Shown: positions 25,355 to 37,572 of the stretch, one piece after another
Numbering within the stretch: the first letter of the stretch is position 1
Layout: every line of letters begins with the position of its first letter
NCBI GenBank assembly: GCA_036023115.1
Contig: JAYKKT010000074.1
Coordinates: forward strand, 7,580,001 to 7,644,000
Source: Brasenia schreberi
Lineage: Eukaryota; Streptophyta; Magnoliopsida; Nymphaeales; Cabombaceae
Length of the DNA stretch: 64,000 nucleotides
Direction: 5' to 3'
Notes under the pieces: generated by a model
The model's input: only the letters and a program-made list of their open reading frames with translations
The model's database searches: none
Told to the model about the DNA's origin: nothing
Program-made: the position numbers and the translations under genes

Positions 25355-25750
25355 TGTTACAAGGAATATGGCCATTCTCGGCTTGGGTAACGGTTGGACT
25401 GGCCATCCAGCCATTACTTAGGGAAGGCCAGATACAGTAACAGACAATCGTTACCGAAATTTCCGGTAACGACCGTCCGTTACAGCTCCCAAATGAGAGA
25501 AGCTACAGGCGAATTTATCTAGACGATTGGGGAGCGCCTGTTTATAAAAAGGCAGGCATATACAAAGATCGGTACATATACATGTGTATGTGAGTGAAAT
25601 ACCGAAAAATACAATCATTCGTCTGAGCAAGCCCCTGTGTGGGAACCTCGAGTCATCACCATCACCGTTGCGCTCCTTTCCTCTCTGCAGATACAGAGAG
25701 CATCCGGAAAATCCGGCGACCATCATCGAAAAGGTAAGAACTCGCCGTCA
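25355..25750 (+). repeat. 5' LTR of the copia element
   Basis: Starts TGTTACAAGGAATATGG and ends CTCGCCGTCA. A TATA-type sequence, TTTATAAAAAGG, at about 25550 is well placed for the element's own promoter. It is 11 bp longer than the 3' LTR, which lacks ATCCAGCCATTA-type sequence near 25405. Confidence 0.95.
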
Positions 25751-25751
25751 T

Positions 25752-25766
25752 TGGTATCAGGGCCTG
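25752..25766 (+). other. Primer-binding site (tRNA-iMet type)
   Basis: TGGTATCAGGGCCTG begins one base after the 5' LTR. Copia elements usually carry TGGTATCAGAGC here, complementary to the 3' end of initiator methionine tRNA; one internal base differs. Confidence 0.9.
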
Positions 25767-26800
25767 GTTCCCTGCAAAAAAAAAAAGGAAAAGGAAGAGG
25801 TTAACAGAGAAGAGAAAGGAACAAAAAAAAATATTATAGGTGGAAGGTGACAGTCGGACAGTGAAGGCGAAAGGAGAAAGCCAAAGCACATCCGACCGAT
25901 GAGCCGGAGCAACCTGAAACCCAAAAGCAGGCAAGTCGACAAAAACCCTGAAGGCAAAAACCAGAGGCAAGCTAACAAGAACCTCAAAAGGCAAAAACCA
26001 GATGCAAGCCGGTAAGAACTGAAGGTCGACCAGGGGTATAGCCGCAAAACAGAAACGGCAGGTCGGCCAGGGGTACAATCGTAAATTAGAAGCGACAGGC
26101 TAGTAAGCCAGAGCCAGAGGGCGGCAGGTTGAAGTAGCCGGAAGGACAAAGATGCCCATAACCCGTCGACAGCCGACACCCGACGGCGACAAACGGCCGA
26201 CGACCGTCTCCTACAAACTCTCACTCTCTCTCTCTCTCAAAAAATCTAGAGGGTTGTAATTTTGTAAAAACGCATTTAAAGCGTTTTTTGTCATAATAAT
26301 AATAAAAAAAAGCGCGGTTTCGGAAAACCACGGCAGGAAAACCAGCGGTTTTCCAAAACCGCTTGAGGTTTTGAGTCAAAAAGACAAAACTATCCCTGAG
26401 CCTTTTTGGTTATTACCCAGTTACCACGGTCAAAAGACAATTTTACCCCTTGACCATTTTAAAAATTTCAAAAATACTGGGGGCTATTGTTTTATGATAT
26501 TATCCAACCCGATTTGGATAATTTTATTTCTACCATTCAATCAAAAGATGGGTTTACTCCTGTTCTTTTGAAAAATTACAGATTCGTCTCCGATCAGTTA
26601 CGAATTTTACAAGAATACGAAATAGTAATTTTACGAGTTTGTCCTTGTGATTTTACAAAAATGACAAATAGTCAAAAAAAAAAACCTTAGAAAATTTTAC
26701 TTTCTGCTTTGTATCACGTTAACATGTTTCTTGTTTTGTGTGTTTTTTCTTTTGTTTCCTTTAAAAGACAGCTTGATTGATATTTTTTGCCAAACACCTA
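25767..26800 (+). other. Untranslated leader of the copia element
   Basis: A purine-rich leader of about 1 kb with no conserved reading frame precedes gag. The long minus-strand frames here (25662-26224) are low-complexity artefacts. Confidence 0.6.
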
Positions 26801-26801
26801 A

Positions 26802-27640
26802 AATGAGTTCTAGAATATACGTGTTCGAACTGGCAAAAACAGGAAAGCTAAACGTTCTGAACTTCTAGACATAAAAGAGAAGAATCTCGCTAGCTCTAAC
26901 ACTAGAAGGTGTAGAGTATGTGTTAAAGGAAACAATGCATACTCCACCACTAGACGCAAACCAGCAATAGTTAGAAATGTATAAAACATTTCTAAAAGAC
27001 GATACCATAGCAAGAACAGTAATGTTAACTTATATGGAGGATGACTTGAGTAGGGTCTTTGAAGAATATGAGACCGCAAAAGAATTGTTTGACTCATTAA
27101 CAGCTAAGTATGATACAACTGTAAAGTTATATGTGTAATTACTATTACAAAAATACAACTCTTTTAGAATGAAAGAAGAAAAAAATGTAGTAGAGCATGT
27201 AAATCACATGCTGGTAATGGTTAGGGATTTAGCCGTAGCAAAATCAGTCATCCCCGAACCGATGCAGATATCAACCATATTGAATAGTCTACCCTCGTTA
27301 TGAAACATGGTCACTACTGCCTTAAGATTAGGGCCTGAAATAAACTTTTTTGAGTTGAAGCTAGCAATTGAGCAAGAACACATGCTCAAAAACAAAAAGG
27401 AAAAATTGCTAGTGGTCCAAGATGAGTTAGCGTCTAGCTCCAAATCCAACCAGAAAAAGAAATCAAATAAAAGGTTTGGCAAAAATAACAAGAAAGGCGG
27501 TCAAAGTTTTAAGAAATCGTAGAAAACCGCTTCTCAGATCAAATATTTCAACTGCGAAAAGATGGGGTACTACAAGAGGGATTGCCGCAACAAAAAAGGT
27601 GGAGGAAATAACCCACAACGCGGACAGTCGGAGAAACAGG
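26802..27640 (+). pseudogene. copia gag, disrupted
   Basis: Encodes the capsid-like protein that packages element RNA. Recognisable pieces are ALTLEGVEYVLKE near 26905, KDDTIARTVMLTYMEDDL near 26996, RMKEEKNVVEHVNHM near 27170 and a lysine-rich tail near 27450. The zinc knuckle near 27543 reads Y-FN-C-EKMG-Y-YKRD-C: the first cysteine and the histidine of the CCHC pattern are both replaced by tyrosine. Stops at 27136-27138, 27301-27303 and 27520-27522 and upstream frame shifts end any use. Confidence 0.88.
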
Positions 27641-28870
27641 ATATAATCTGCGTAATTTCAGAATGTCTATACTTGGACCGCCCAGTTATAGGTTGGTAAA
27701 TAGACTCGAGAGCTACAAGACATATCTCAAAGACCAAAGAATGGGCAATTGATATAAACTAATATCAACTCGGAGAACATCGTGTGTATATGGGAAACAG
27801 TACTTTCTCATATGTTCTGCATATTGGATCCTTTAGGATATTTGTACAAGGCAAACTAATTGGACTGACCGATGTGTTAATTGTGTCATCTATAAGGCAC
27901 AATCTGGTCTCGGTCCCTACCTTAGTTAAGAAGGGTTTTAAAGTTAGGTTTATACCTATCAAGGTGACTATGGGCAAACATGGGAGAATCTTGTTCTCAA
28001 GAGAATTTGATGTAGAACATGGACTGTTCAAGTTATCTGATAATGAAAGTCATCGATCTTCTGCTTATATTGAGAGTGTCTTTTTTGTTGATGTGAATAT
28101 GTGGCATAAATGCCTAGGGCATATAAGTCTAGAAAAGTTGAGAAAATTATCCAACTTTGACTTATTGCCCGGATTTGAGGAAAAGATTTTCAACAAGTGT
28201 GAAGCTTGCATATAAGGAAAAATGACAAGAAAAGTCTTTCCCAAGGAAACAACAAGAGCAACAACCCTGTTAGAAATTATTCACACAGATTTATGTAGAC
28301 CTTTCAGAGTAAAGACACATCGAGGAAATGGTTACTTTATAACCTTTATCGATGATTACTCTATATATATGTATATATATCTTTTAGCACATAAATCAGA
28401 GGCACTTGAGGCATTTAAAGAATATAAGCAAGAAGTAAAAAATCAGTTAGGACATACTATCAAAGTCTTGAGATCAGACCGAGGAGGTGAGTATACCTCG
28501 ACAGAATTCCTAGAATTTTGTAAAGACTTTGGTATTGCTAAACAAAATACAATGCCCAGGTCACCTTAACAAAATGGTGTAGCTGAAAGATACAATAGAA
28601 CCTTGCTGAACATGACAAGGTCAATGTTAATTGATGCCTCTCTACCAAGAGTATTTTAGGGAGAAGTGGTAAGTACAACTGTTTACGTGCTCAACAGAGT
28701 GCCATGTAAAGCTGTATTCACTACACCATATAAGATGTGGTTTGGAAGAAAACCCAACCTAGGTCATCTCAAGAGGTGGGGGTCAATTGCATATGTCAAG
28801 ATCCTTGATCAGTCAAGAGATAAACTAGACAGCAAGGTCCTTGAGGTGTATATTTATTGGATATCCAAAA
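27640..28870 (+). pseudogene. copia protease and integrase, disrupted
   Basis: The aspartic protease site near 27702 reads IDSRATRHI, with arginine where the family has glycine in DSGA, and a TAA directly precedes it. The GAG-pre-integrase block MWHKCLGHISLEKL starts near 28098. The integrase core follows with the three acidic residues still visible in HTDLCRPF (near 28281), SDRGGEY (near 28474) and NGVAERYNRT (near 28573). Stops at 28213, 28567 and 28657 and a frame shift near 28850 break the chain. Confidence 0.9.
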
Positions 28871-30702
28871 TGTTCAAAAGGATATCGATTATATCATAAG
28901 GACCAAGGACTCATTAAAAGCAAAGATGTTGAATTCTTAGAAGATTATAAGAATGACATCATGGAAAACAACGAGGAGTGTGTTGATGATTTGGTAGATT
29001 TAGACCAATCAACTTTTGAGCTGATAAAAGAACTTCCTGAAACTACCGATACCTTAAGTGGACATAAGAGGTCAAGAGCCACTCCATCCTACTTAAAGGA
29101 TTATCACACTTATCTTATAGAGGAAGTGTGTAATTCGATAGATTTAGATGAGTTAACTGATAACTTAACTTATCAGCAAGCAATGAACTCATGAGAAGCA
29201 ACAGACTGGGAGAAAGTCATGGATGAGGAAATTGAATCTATTGAGAAAAATCAAGTCTGGGAATTGACTGATTTGCCAAAAGAAAGGAAAGCTATAGGCT
29301 GTAAATGGGTTCTGAAAAAGAAATACAAGGTTGATGATACAATCGATAAGTTTAAAGCGAGGTTGGTTGCAAAGGGTTTTTCACAAAAGAAGGGGATAGA
29401 TTATGTTGAGACATATTCCCCAGTTGCAAAATTTTCATCCATACGGATAGTCCTGGCAATATCTGCATATTATGATTTACATCAGTTAGATGTAAAGATA
29501 ACATTTCTAAATGGAGATTTAGAAGAAATCATATACATGCAACAGCCCGAGGGATTTGTGGTTGAAGGCCAAGAAGATAAAGTGTATAGGTTGAAAAAAT
29601 CTCTAATATGGCCTAAAACAGTTACCTCATCAATGATATTTGACTTTTCAAAATGTCATTATAGAACTTGGGTTTGTGGCTAACAAACTTGATCACTGTG
29701 TTTATGTCTAGACCAATGGGAGTCACTTTGTCATCTTATCGTTATATGTAAATGACATATTGTTGACTGGAAATGAGTCAAATGACAATGAGATGATTGT
29801 CAAAACCAAGTAATGGTTGAACTCCAAGTTCGAAATGAAGGATATGGGAGAAGTATCCTATATCCTGGGTATAAAGATCTCTCGCGATAGAGGATCTAGA
29901 CTCTTATGCCTGGGTCAAGAGAGATATATAGATTATATCCTCAAGAAGTTTAAAATGGGTGAATGCAAGTTTGTAGATACACCTGTTACAAAAGGGGTGA
30001 AACTGAGTAAGGTTGACTGTCCCGGTGAAGGAGACGATTATACTCAAGCTGTTGGCAGCTTGATATATGCTATGTTGTGTACAAGGCCTGATATCAGCTT
30101 TGTTGTTGGTCTTGTCAGTAGATATCAAAGTAATCTTGGTTGGCAGCATTTGATAGCTGTGAAAAGGATTCTAAGATATCTGAAAGGAACAAAGGACTTA
30201 AAATTATGTTTTCAAGCAAATGAACTGGAAGTGGTAGGATACTCAGATGTTGACTTTGCTGGGAGCAAAGATGACAGCAAATCAACCTCAGAACAAATAT
30301 TCTTATTTAGAGGTAGTGTTGTTTCTTGGGCATGTAAGAAACAGGGTTGTGTAGCATTGCATACATAGGAAGCTGAGTATATTGCTTGTTGTATGGCTAC
30401 AACAAGTGTTGTCTGGTTAAGCCGCTTCATACGAGATTTGAAGCTGAAGATAACAGATAAGTCGGTGGTTATCTATTGCGATAACAATGCAGCAATTATT
30501 CTTATTAAGAGTGGAGCTGATTGCTCACAAAAGCAAGCATATAATGGTAAAATACCACTATGTTCATGACATGGTTATGAGAAAGGAAATATCCATCTCA
30601 TACATGCCAACGAAAGATATGTTGGCAGACCCCTTAACCAAAGGCATAACGGAAGAACTCTTCTCAAAACATGTTAGAAACATGGGTTTGAGATATATTT
30701 GA
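28870..30702 (+). pseudogene. copia reverse transcriptase and RNase H, disrupted
   Basis: The reverse transcriptase keeps KARLVAKGFSQKKGIDYVET near 29358 and QLDVKITFLNGDL near 29484. The catalytic YVDD is YVND near 29744, which removes one metal-binding aspartate. The region after 29580 is frame-shifted. The C-terminal block runs 29817-30368 (MNSKFEMKDMGEVSYILGIK onward), and RNase H pieces include YSDVDFAGSKDD near 30240, EAEYIAC near 30370, CDNNAAI near 30478 and TKDMLADPLTKG near 30613. A TAG at 30366-30368 separates them. Confidence 0.9.
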
Positions 30703-30898
30703 GTTTTTGTATGAGTAAATAACCATACAACGGATGTGTTGTTGTATAGGTAAATAACCATACAACGAATGATTTGTTGTGTAGGGAAATAACTACACAA
30801 CAGGTTCTGATTACAGTAGTAATCAGGAATTGACATAATTAGGGAAAACCCCTGAAAATGGGAGAAAAACCAATATGTCGATACACTTGACTCGAATG

Positions 30899-30911
30899 GC
30901 CAAGTGGGAGA
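30899..30911 (+). other. Polypurine tract of the copia element
   Basis: GCCAAGTGGGAGA directly precedes the 3' LTR, where copia elements prime plus-strand DNA synthesis; AAGTGGGAGA is the typical form. Confidence 0.85.
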
Positions 30912-31296
30912 TGTTACAAGGAATATGGTCATTCTCGGCTCGGGTAACGGTTGGACTGGCCCTGAGGGAAGGCCAAATACAGTAACGGATAGCCGGTACT
31001 GAAATTTCTGGTAACGGCCGTCCGTTACAGCTCCCAGATGAGGGAAGCTACACGCGGATTTATCCAGATGATTGGGGGAGTGCCTGCCTATAAAAAGGCA
31101 GGCATTTACAAAGATCGGTACATGTACATGTGTATGTGAGTGAAATACCGAAAAATATAGTCATTCGTCTGAGCAACCCCCTGTGTGGGAACCTTGAGTC
31201 ATCACCATCACCGCTGCGCTCCTTTCCTCTTTGCAGATACAGAGAGCACCCAAAAAATCCGACGACCATCATCAAAAAGATAAGAACTCGCCGTCA
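30912..31296 (+). repeat. 3' LTR of the copia element
   Basis: Matches 25355-25750 with about 9% substitutions and the same TG...CA ends. It is followed by the GTACT target duplication. Confidence 0.95.
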
Positions 31297-33441
31297 GTAC
31301 TATGAAAGTCATCATCCTCACAGTTGCACTATGATACTAGACACCCAGTAGATCTCTCTCTCTCTCTCGATGAATGATTGACAGCAAATGGCCTAATTTT
31401 GATCTCAAGAAGACAAGCATCTCAAGCTACATTGTGATGCTTTGACATTTTCTTTTCTACTGAAACAAAGTTACGAGTAAATACATACACCACAAGATAA
31501 TAACAATCATGCGAAGCTATAGATCACCTAGTCTGGAAGACATTCTGGATCATGTCACGCGGCGACTCCCTTGCTTCAGCTTCTAACTGGAAAATCTCAT
31601 CGGAAGAGAGCCGCCAGCCAAGAGCACCAAGATTATCTTCTGCTTGCCTCACTGATTTCATACCTGGTATAGGAACAGTACCTTTGCAAATGCACCAATT
31701 TATGGCAGCCTGCACACAGAGAATCAAGGACTTAGATTGGTTGCATACAAAAGACCATTTACTCAGACTTGAATTCTGCAGCCGCCATCTTTAGATTGCA
31801 GGGGAGAAAATAGCATGGCGTTACTCATTCTGGATCTAAAGCAGACGAGTAAAATACCAGAAGTCACTGTTTATTGGCCTCTTCTTGGTTTTGCGCAGAA
31901 AACGATATTGAGAATTTTGAAATGTTATGCCTTCAAAGGGCTTCTTTTCCAAATTTTCCCCTCCTTTTTGTGGCTTTCAAAGAAAAGTTTCTCTCATGTC
32001 TTGTAAAAGTTCAATTGACAACACCGAGCGACTTCTAGCAAGCAACATATTACACCAATCAGTATCGTTGAAAAGGAGTTATCCAATATATTTCAGTTGG
32101 TCTCTCCTGCTCTAGGTATATTACAGAAAGAAGCAAAATCTAGAGATTAGCAAAGACACTAGGAAGATGAACTAAGACATTACCTGGGGTATGGTTTTAC
32201 CCCTCTTCTGGGCAATCACTTCTAGCGCGTTAAGCAAAGGCTTTAATCCTGGAAGAATCTGCCTAAAAAGTAAGACCTGCGGGAAGTAGGGTTATGAGTA
32301 CAGAGTTCAAAATAATGGGCTTCAGCTAGAGGCTTGTCTAAATTCTGCAATTTCAATACTGAATGAGATTAAACAAAATGGGAACCATGCATTGCCTTGG
32401 TCCAGCAGGAAGCTTTGATGCCGTATACTTTCCAATGAGCATTCCGAGCCCAAGAGGGCTATACGAAATTATGCGAATACCAAGAGAATTACAAATGTCC
32501 TTCAGCTCCATTTGACTATCACCCATGCTCAATAAGGAAAATTGCACCTGAAGTCAGAATATGCACAATTACAAGATGCATAATCTTAGTGTAATCAGCA
32601 GCATCCTCCCCACACAGTCCAGTCTTATCAGATACTCTCCTCTTCTCCACACATGTACCTGAGCTGAGCATAGTGGAACTGGAACACCACGGACCTTCAG
32701 ATAGTCATGAATCTTAACGAGCTGCTTTGGCATAATTGCTCACACCAACTGCACTCACCAAACCCTTCTTCATACATAATGATAGTGCATTAACCATGCT
32801 TTCATAAGAATAGTGCATTTACAGCAAATTTTCAGGCGAATGGTTTTACTGTTAAGAGCAGGACCTAAGGTGCTTATAGAATAGTGAAAAGGGAAGGCCT
32901 TTTTTTCTGGTTACAGATGCACACACACACATGCATGCACCACAATCTAACTCGCCAACTGCAAGTGGGCATCAGGGGGGCGAAAAGAGAAGTTATTTGA
33001 AAAACAATTGAGATCAACTAAAGAGCAAGTTCAGGAATCTGAAATATATCGTACCTACTTCACAAAAAGATATTCAAACTCGGAACAGAGAAGTATTACA
33101 TGTGCATTCTAAGTAGTGCTCTCCAAAGAGCAACTCTTCTCAAAATGAAAGGTGCTGGGTTGGAATCAATCCCATAATTCCAATAAGCATGCATGCTAAT
33201 GCTTAAATTACAAATACAAAGCATGTGTGCTAATGCTTAAATTACAAATACAGAATGGAATTCAAAACGAGAACTATCACATGAATGCACAAAGCAACCA
33301 ATGATGCAATAAGCAATTGCCGTGGATGTTTACAACTTCCTAGATGTTTTGCCATGCTCACGCATAAGCTATTTGTCTAGTGAACTACAAGTAAGCAAAG
33401 AAACATGTATCATTAAGAGTAAATTGAGACAAAGTATGAAG

Positions 33442-33769
33442 TGTTAGAAAATGGGCCCGAGCTGCCGGGCCCTGGCCAATCGGGCCGTTAGGGCTAGGGC
33501 ATGCAGGGCCACTAGCCGTTGGGGGCTGGCTGGCAGCCAACCCCTCTTCCCTTCTCTTCTCTTCTCTTCTCTTCTTCTCCTCTCCTATACCTCATGTATT
33601 CTATAAATATGGCTCTCATTTAATATATTTCTTTAAGCCTTTAGTGGCTAAATAATATTTTTTCTTTAATATATTGTGCCTTTGTTGCATACACTTTATT
33701 ATAACCTTTTTCTAAGACTTTTGTGAGTGATATTTTGAGGTGATATTCATCAACCTTCTGCTACCACAT
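33442..33769 (+). repeat. Solo-LTR-like block inside the pseudogene
   Basis: Starts TGTTAGAAAATGGGCCC, holds a TATA-like CTATAAATATGG near 33600 and ends near CTACCACA. TGAAG occurs on both sides (33437-33441 and 33770-33774), as a 5-bp target duplication would. The terminal CA is one base off the expected border, so the call is tentative. Strand is assigned from the TATA position. Confidence 0.35.
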
Positions 33770-34070
33770 TGAAGTATCGTCTTCGTTACATGAAGCTCAA
33801 CCATAACATGGAGAGCCTACATGTTGAGATAAGCACCATCAGAAGAAATATTCATTGAGATAGATTAGGCACCAAATGCATAGAAATAGAGAAAGTAACC
33901 TTCTCGTACATTGCCACTAGACCATCCCAGAGAGATAACTCCTGAAAAGGAGCATAGTTCGCAGTGGACCAATGCAATTGACCTATGCCAATCCGTTGAA
34001 TTTGCAACCTTTCTAAAGAAGACCTGTGCAATTATATATCGTAATAAGTAACATGAATCTTCTCCAGAAA

Positions 34071-34430
34071 AGAATGCATACACCATGGAGCATTTGGGAA
34101 TTCCATGTAACTTCTGAAATATTATAGGATATAAAGACCAGCATTGCATTCTCTACTAAACGGATCTAAAGAACAAGAATGGTACATGGAGTAAAATATT
34201 TCTATTAATGACTAAGCACATATAAGCACTGCTCCTATCTAAAGAATGCATGCACCATGGAGCATTTGGGATTTCCATGCAACTTCTGAAATATTACAGG
34301 ATATAAAGACCCAGATTGCATTCTCTACTAATGGATCAAAAGAACAAGAATAGTACATGGAGTAGCATATTAAAATATAAGGGAATGTTTCTATTAATGA
34401 CCAAGTGCACATAAGTACTGCTCTGATCCA
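34071..34430. repeat. Tandem duplication, 172-bp period, two copies
   Basis: AGAATGCATACACCATGGAG at 34071 recurs as AGAATGCATGCACCATGGAG at 34243, and the similarity continues through GGTACATGGAGTA and CATATAAGCACTGCTC. The copies differ at many sites and by small indels, so the duplication is not recent. A shorter duplication of about 33 bp lies at 33189-33252. Confidence 0.8.
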
Positions 34431-36786
34431 ATATCTATTAAGTTATAAGGCAACAAGAGATAGATGGGTGAAGGAAACTTTAAAAGAAGCCAACATTGTG
34501 CGCATTGGTTATGGATTGGCGCACAACCTTCTAAATCTCTCAAATCTACTGCTGAGATGTGCAATGATGGATGGTCAATGTGACACTAAATTTACAAACA
34601 ACACAATTGCATACTTGCGTGCTTCCACAAACCAATGTTGTAAAAATGATTTTATCGTGTATCGAACAAGAATATGCTATGATATATGCACACATATCGC
34701 AATAAGCGATTTATCATGCCATATCATACCATATCATATGATGCATGGCTGTATTGTGTCGTATCATATGATAAAACCCGTATCATACGAGTCAATACTG
34801 ATTTTTTTAGTATAAAATCTGAGAATCCAAAGTTGTGAAAATCACATTTTCTTTTTCTCAAACCTTTTTTCACATCATTCTCTTGCTCTCAAATCTTTTT
34901 TCATCCTTGTTCTTGTTGATTTTGTGGTTTATTCACAATATTCTCAAGTTTTTTACTCAATCCAACTCCCATCTCTAGCGTTTTTGTCAAATCTGTGGCA
35001 TACCCATTTCCTTTTGCGTTCTACCCGATTTTTCTCTTGAAAATTTGAGGTTTTTACAGATATTGTGATTCTTGACCTTTAAAAAACTTGTTGATTGTCC
35101 ACTCTCGTCTTAATGGCTTCCTATCGAATCGATTCTGCATGAAAATATTTCACCTCGGTGTACAAAGGCAATATGCTTGTGAATAAGTACATGTTTTGTA
35201 ATACAATAAAGTATGTGGTATTTCTCGTATGAAATACTACTTTACGGGAACCAAGTAGGATGCTAGTGCTTATCCTCGGGTTCTCGAAGCAGTGAAGTAC
35301 GAGATTGAGCAGGTATTGGAGGATTCGAAGGAAGGAAAGAGATTAAAAGTGAGAGAGAGGGCATAAATAGGTAGTTGGAATATGTCTCAACTATTTGAAG
35401 ATGTTTTCTAAGGGATGTATGGTGATGAATTTCATGGTGCAACTGAGATGGAAGAAAAGAAGGCCAAAGAGGGGAGGAGAAGACGAGAAAAGGAAAAGAG
35501 TGTAGACGAGAAAAGGAAAAGAGTGTAGGTTCTGGTGGTAGTAGCAATGGAGTTGGCTCTTTTTCCACTACAAGAGCTCCTACTCGTTTGACACCTACGA
35601 GGGGTACTAGAGGAGAAGCCAGAGCCAGAGATAGTGGGATGTCTTAATTTTTTTACCCATGTATAACTCTTGGAGTTGAGCTAGGCATTAGATGAGCTAT
35701 AATTTCAAAGGAGATAATTGATATAGTAGATTTGAAGTGTTCAATTTTTTTTTATGAAAATTTCCTCCCTTCCAATGTTGCGAACTCATTTTCTTTTCGA
35801 AGTACGGTGGATGCTATTTCCAGTATGGGATCGGATTATAGAGTCCTTACTTATCATGCTTTGAGGGGTACATTATTACATAAATGAGTTGATATTATTA
35901 ATGTATGTAATTATGAATTTAGGGAGTCATTGAAGGGCATGGGATATTTTATTATGGCTAATGGTTGGATAAACATTCGGTGTAGGCCTTTGATAAACTT
36001 TTTGAAATCATATGACTTGTCCCATATTGATAAAAGTGTGATTAATTTACTCTCTATTTTTGATGAATTTGTTAAGGATGTAGGTGTTTCAAACATTGTT
36101 TAATTCATTACTAATAATGTTGTAAATTTTAAATCAGTTGGTAAGATGCTTGAGGTGAACCATCCATCCTTAATATGGACAATATGTGTTTCACATTGCC
36201 CAAACTTAATGTTTAAAGATTTGAGTGCAATGGATGAAATAGGAGAGACTATAGATGCATGCAAAAATGTTAAAAAGTTTATTTATAATCATTCTTGTGT
36301 ATTGCATTTAATGTGAATCCATACAGGTAAAAGACAATTGATTAGGTCTTTATTGACAAGATTTTCTATCAATCACACAAAAATACATTAGAAAAAATAT
36401 TTGCAATCATCTGATGAATGGGGCTCTATTAGTTGGTCTAGAAAGAGGGAGGGGATTGCTGTGGTTGTTTTAAATGATGATTTTTTTGAAAAATTACAGC
36501 AAATTTTTGAAGATGAGTGCACCTTTAATGAGGATGGTGGACAGTGAAGATAGGTCTGCTATGCCTTTTATACATACATATATATATATATGATGCTATG
36601 GATAAGATTGAATTATATATTGAATGTAATTGACCTTGTACAAGATTCACCTGCTCGTTGTAATATCCATTTAGAGTTAAGCAAGTATATACAAAGTCTT
36701 GTGATTTTGGAAGGCCAATTGCAATCCAACTCCACTCCTGAATGCGACAAGGTATTATATGTTTTTTATTGATATTCATTTAAGTT

Positions 36787-36865
36787 TATTTAAGTTATCA
36801 ATTGCCGACTCCGTCTAGTATGGGAAAAGGCTTAGTTGTTGTTGTTGTATTTAAGTTATCAATTG
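36787..36865 (+). mobile_element. 43-bp RTE 3'-end micro-insertion with 18-bp target duplication
   Basis: The last 43 nt of an RTE element (36805-36847: CCGACTCCGTCTAGTATGGG, then AAAAGGCTTAG and four TTG) are flanked on both sides by the exact 18-mer TATTTAAGTTATCAATTG (36787-36804 and 36848-36865). This is the outcome of target-primed reverse transcription that stopped almost at once. Confidence 0.93.
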
Positions 36866-36897
36866 ATTGACTTTGAGTGTTTCTTATTAATCATTAT

Positions 36898-37572
36898 AAC
36901 AACAACAACAACAACAACAACTAAGCGTTTTTCCCATACTAGACAGGGTTGGCTACATGGATTCTTTGTTTTCACAAAGTCCTATCATGTGCCATGTTAG
37001 CAATTAACTCATATAATAAGCTAGATCATTCTTTATTATTTCTTTCCAACACTTTTGTGGTCATCCTCTACCTCTTTTAATACTTTCAAAATCTAGTTTT
37101 TCACACCTTCTTATAAGTTCTTCTTTTGATCTTCTTTCTATATGTTCAAACCATCTTAAATGATATTCTCTCATTTTATCCTCTATTGATGCCTCTTCTA
37201 ATTTGTTTCTAATAACCTCATTATGTATACGGTCTTTTCTTGTATGACCACTCATCCATCTCAATATCTTCATTTCTGTCATAGACATCTTTTGTACATG
37301 TTGATGATTAACTGTCCAACACTCAAAACTATAAACATGGAAGGTCTAATTGCTACTCCATAATATTTACCTTTTAACATTAATGGTATCTTCTTATCAC
37401 AAAGAATACATGATACTCCTCTCCATTTTAACCAACCAACATTAATTCTATGCATAACATCTTTTCATGAATTCTTTCTTCACTATGAAAATTTAACCCT
37501 GGGTATTTAAAACTTTCCTTTTAGGGGATGCAATATGTACCAATTTTAATTTTTGTCCTCTAAAGTAATCAT
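36898..37572 (-). mobile_element. RTE-type LINE, 5'-truncated copy on minus strand
   Basis: Read on the minus strand, it ends in (TTG)n (seen here as a CAA run at 36898-36920) and carries the C-terminal part of the RTE polyprotein: [20 protein letters not shown], then HLRWFEHIERRSKEELIRR. It stops being homologous near 37572, in the TTCAGAGGAC-type block after the reverse transcriptase. Where copies 1 and 2 have TGA in RR-x-KEE, this copy has serine. AATCAT occurs on both sides but a convincing target duplication is not visible. Confidence 0.92.

Larger units (their letters stand above)
25350..31301 (+). mobile_element. Complete Ty1/copia LTR retrotransposon, decayed
   Basis: The element proper is 25355-31296 (5.94 kb), flanked by the 5-bp duplication GTACT (25350-25354 and 31297-31301). 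It has LTRs 25355-25750 and 30912-31296 that begin TG and end CA, a primer-binding site at 25752, a polypurine tract just before the 3' LTR, and gag, protease, integrase, reverse transcriptase and RNase H in Ty1/copia order. My hand alignment of the LTRs gives about 34 substitutions over roughly 384 aligned sites plus an 11-bp indel, so the insertion is old. Every coding domain is interrupted, so it could only move with proteins supplied elsewhere. Confidence 0.97.

Noticed and set aside
25662..26224. Overlapping minus-strand frames of 138 and 155 codons
   Set aside because: They are low-complexity, lie antisense to the copia leader and carry no recognised motif.
34405..34815. 136-codon plus-strand frame
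   Set aside because: It runs from a tandem duplication into a palindromic AT-rich tract and has no protein-like motif.
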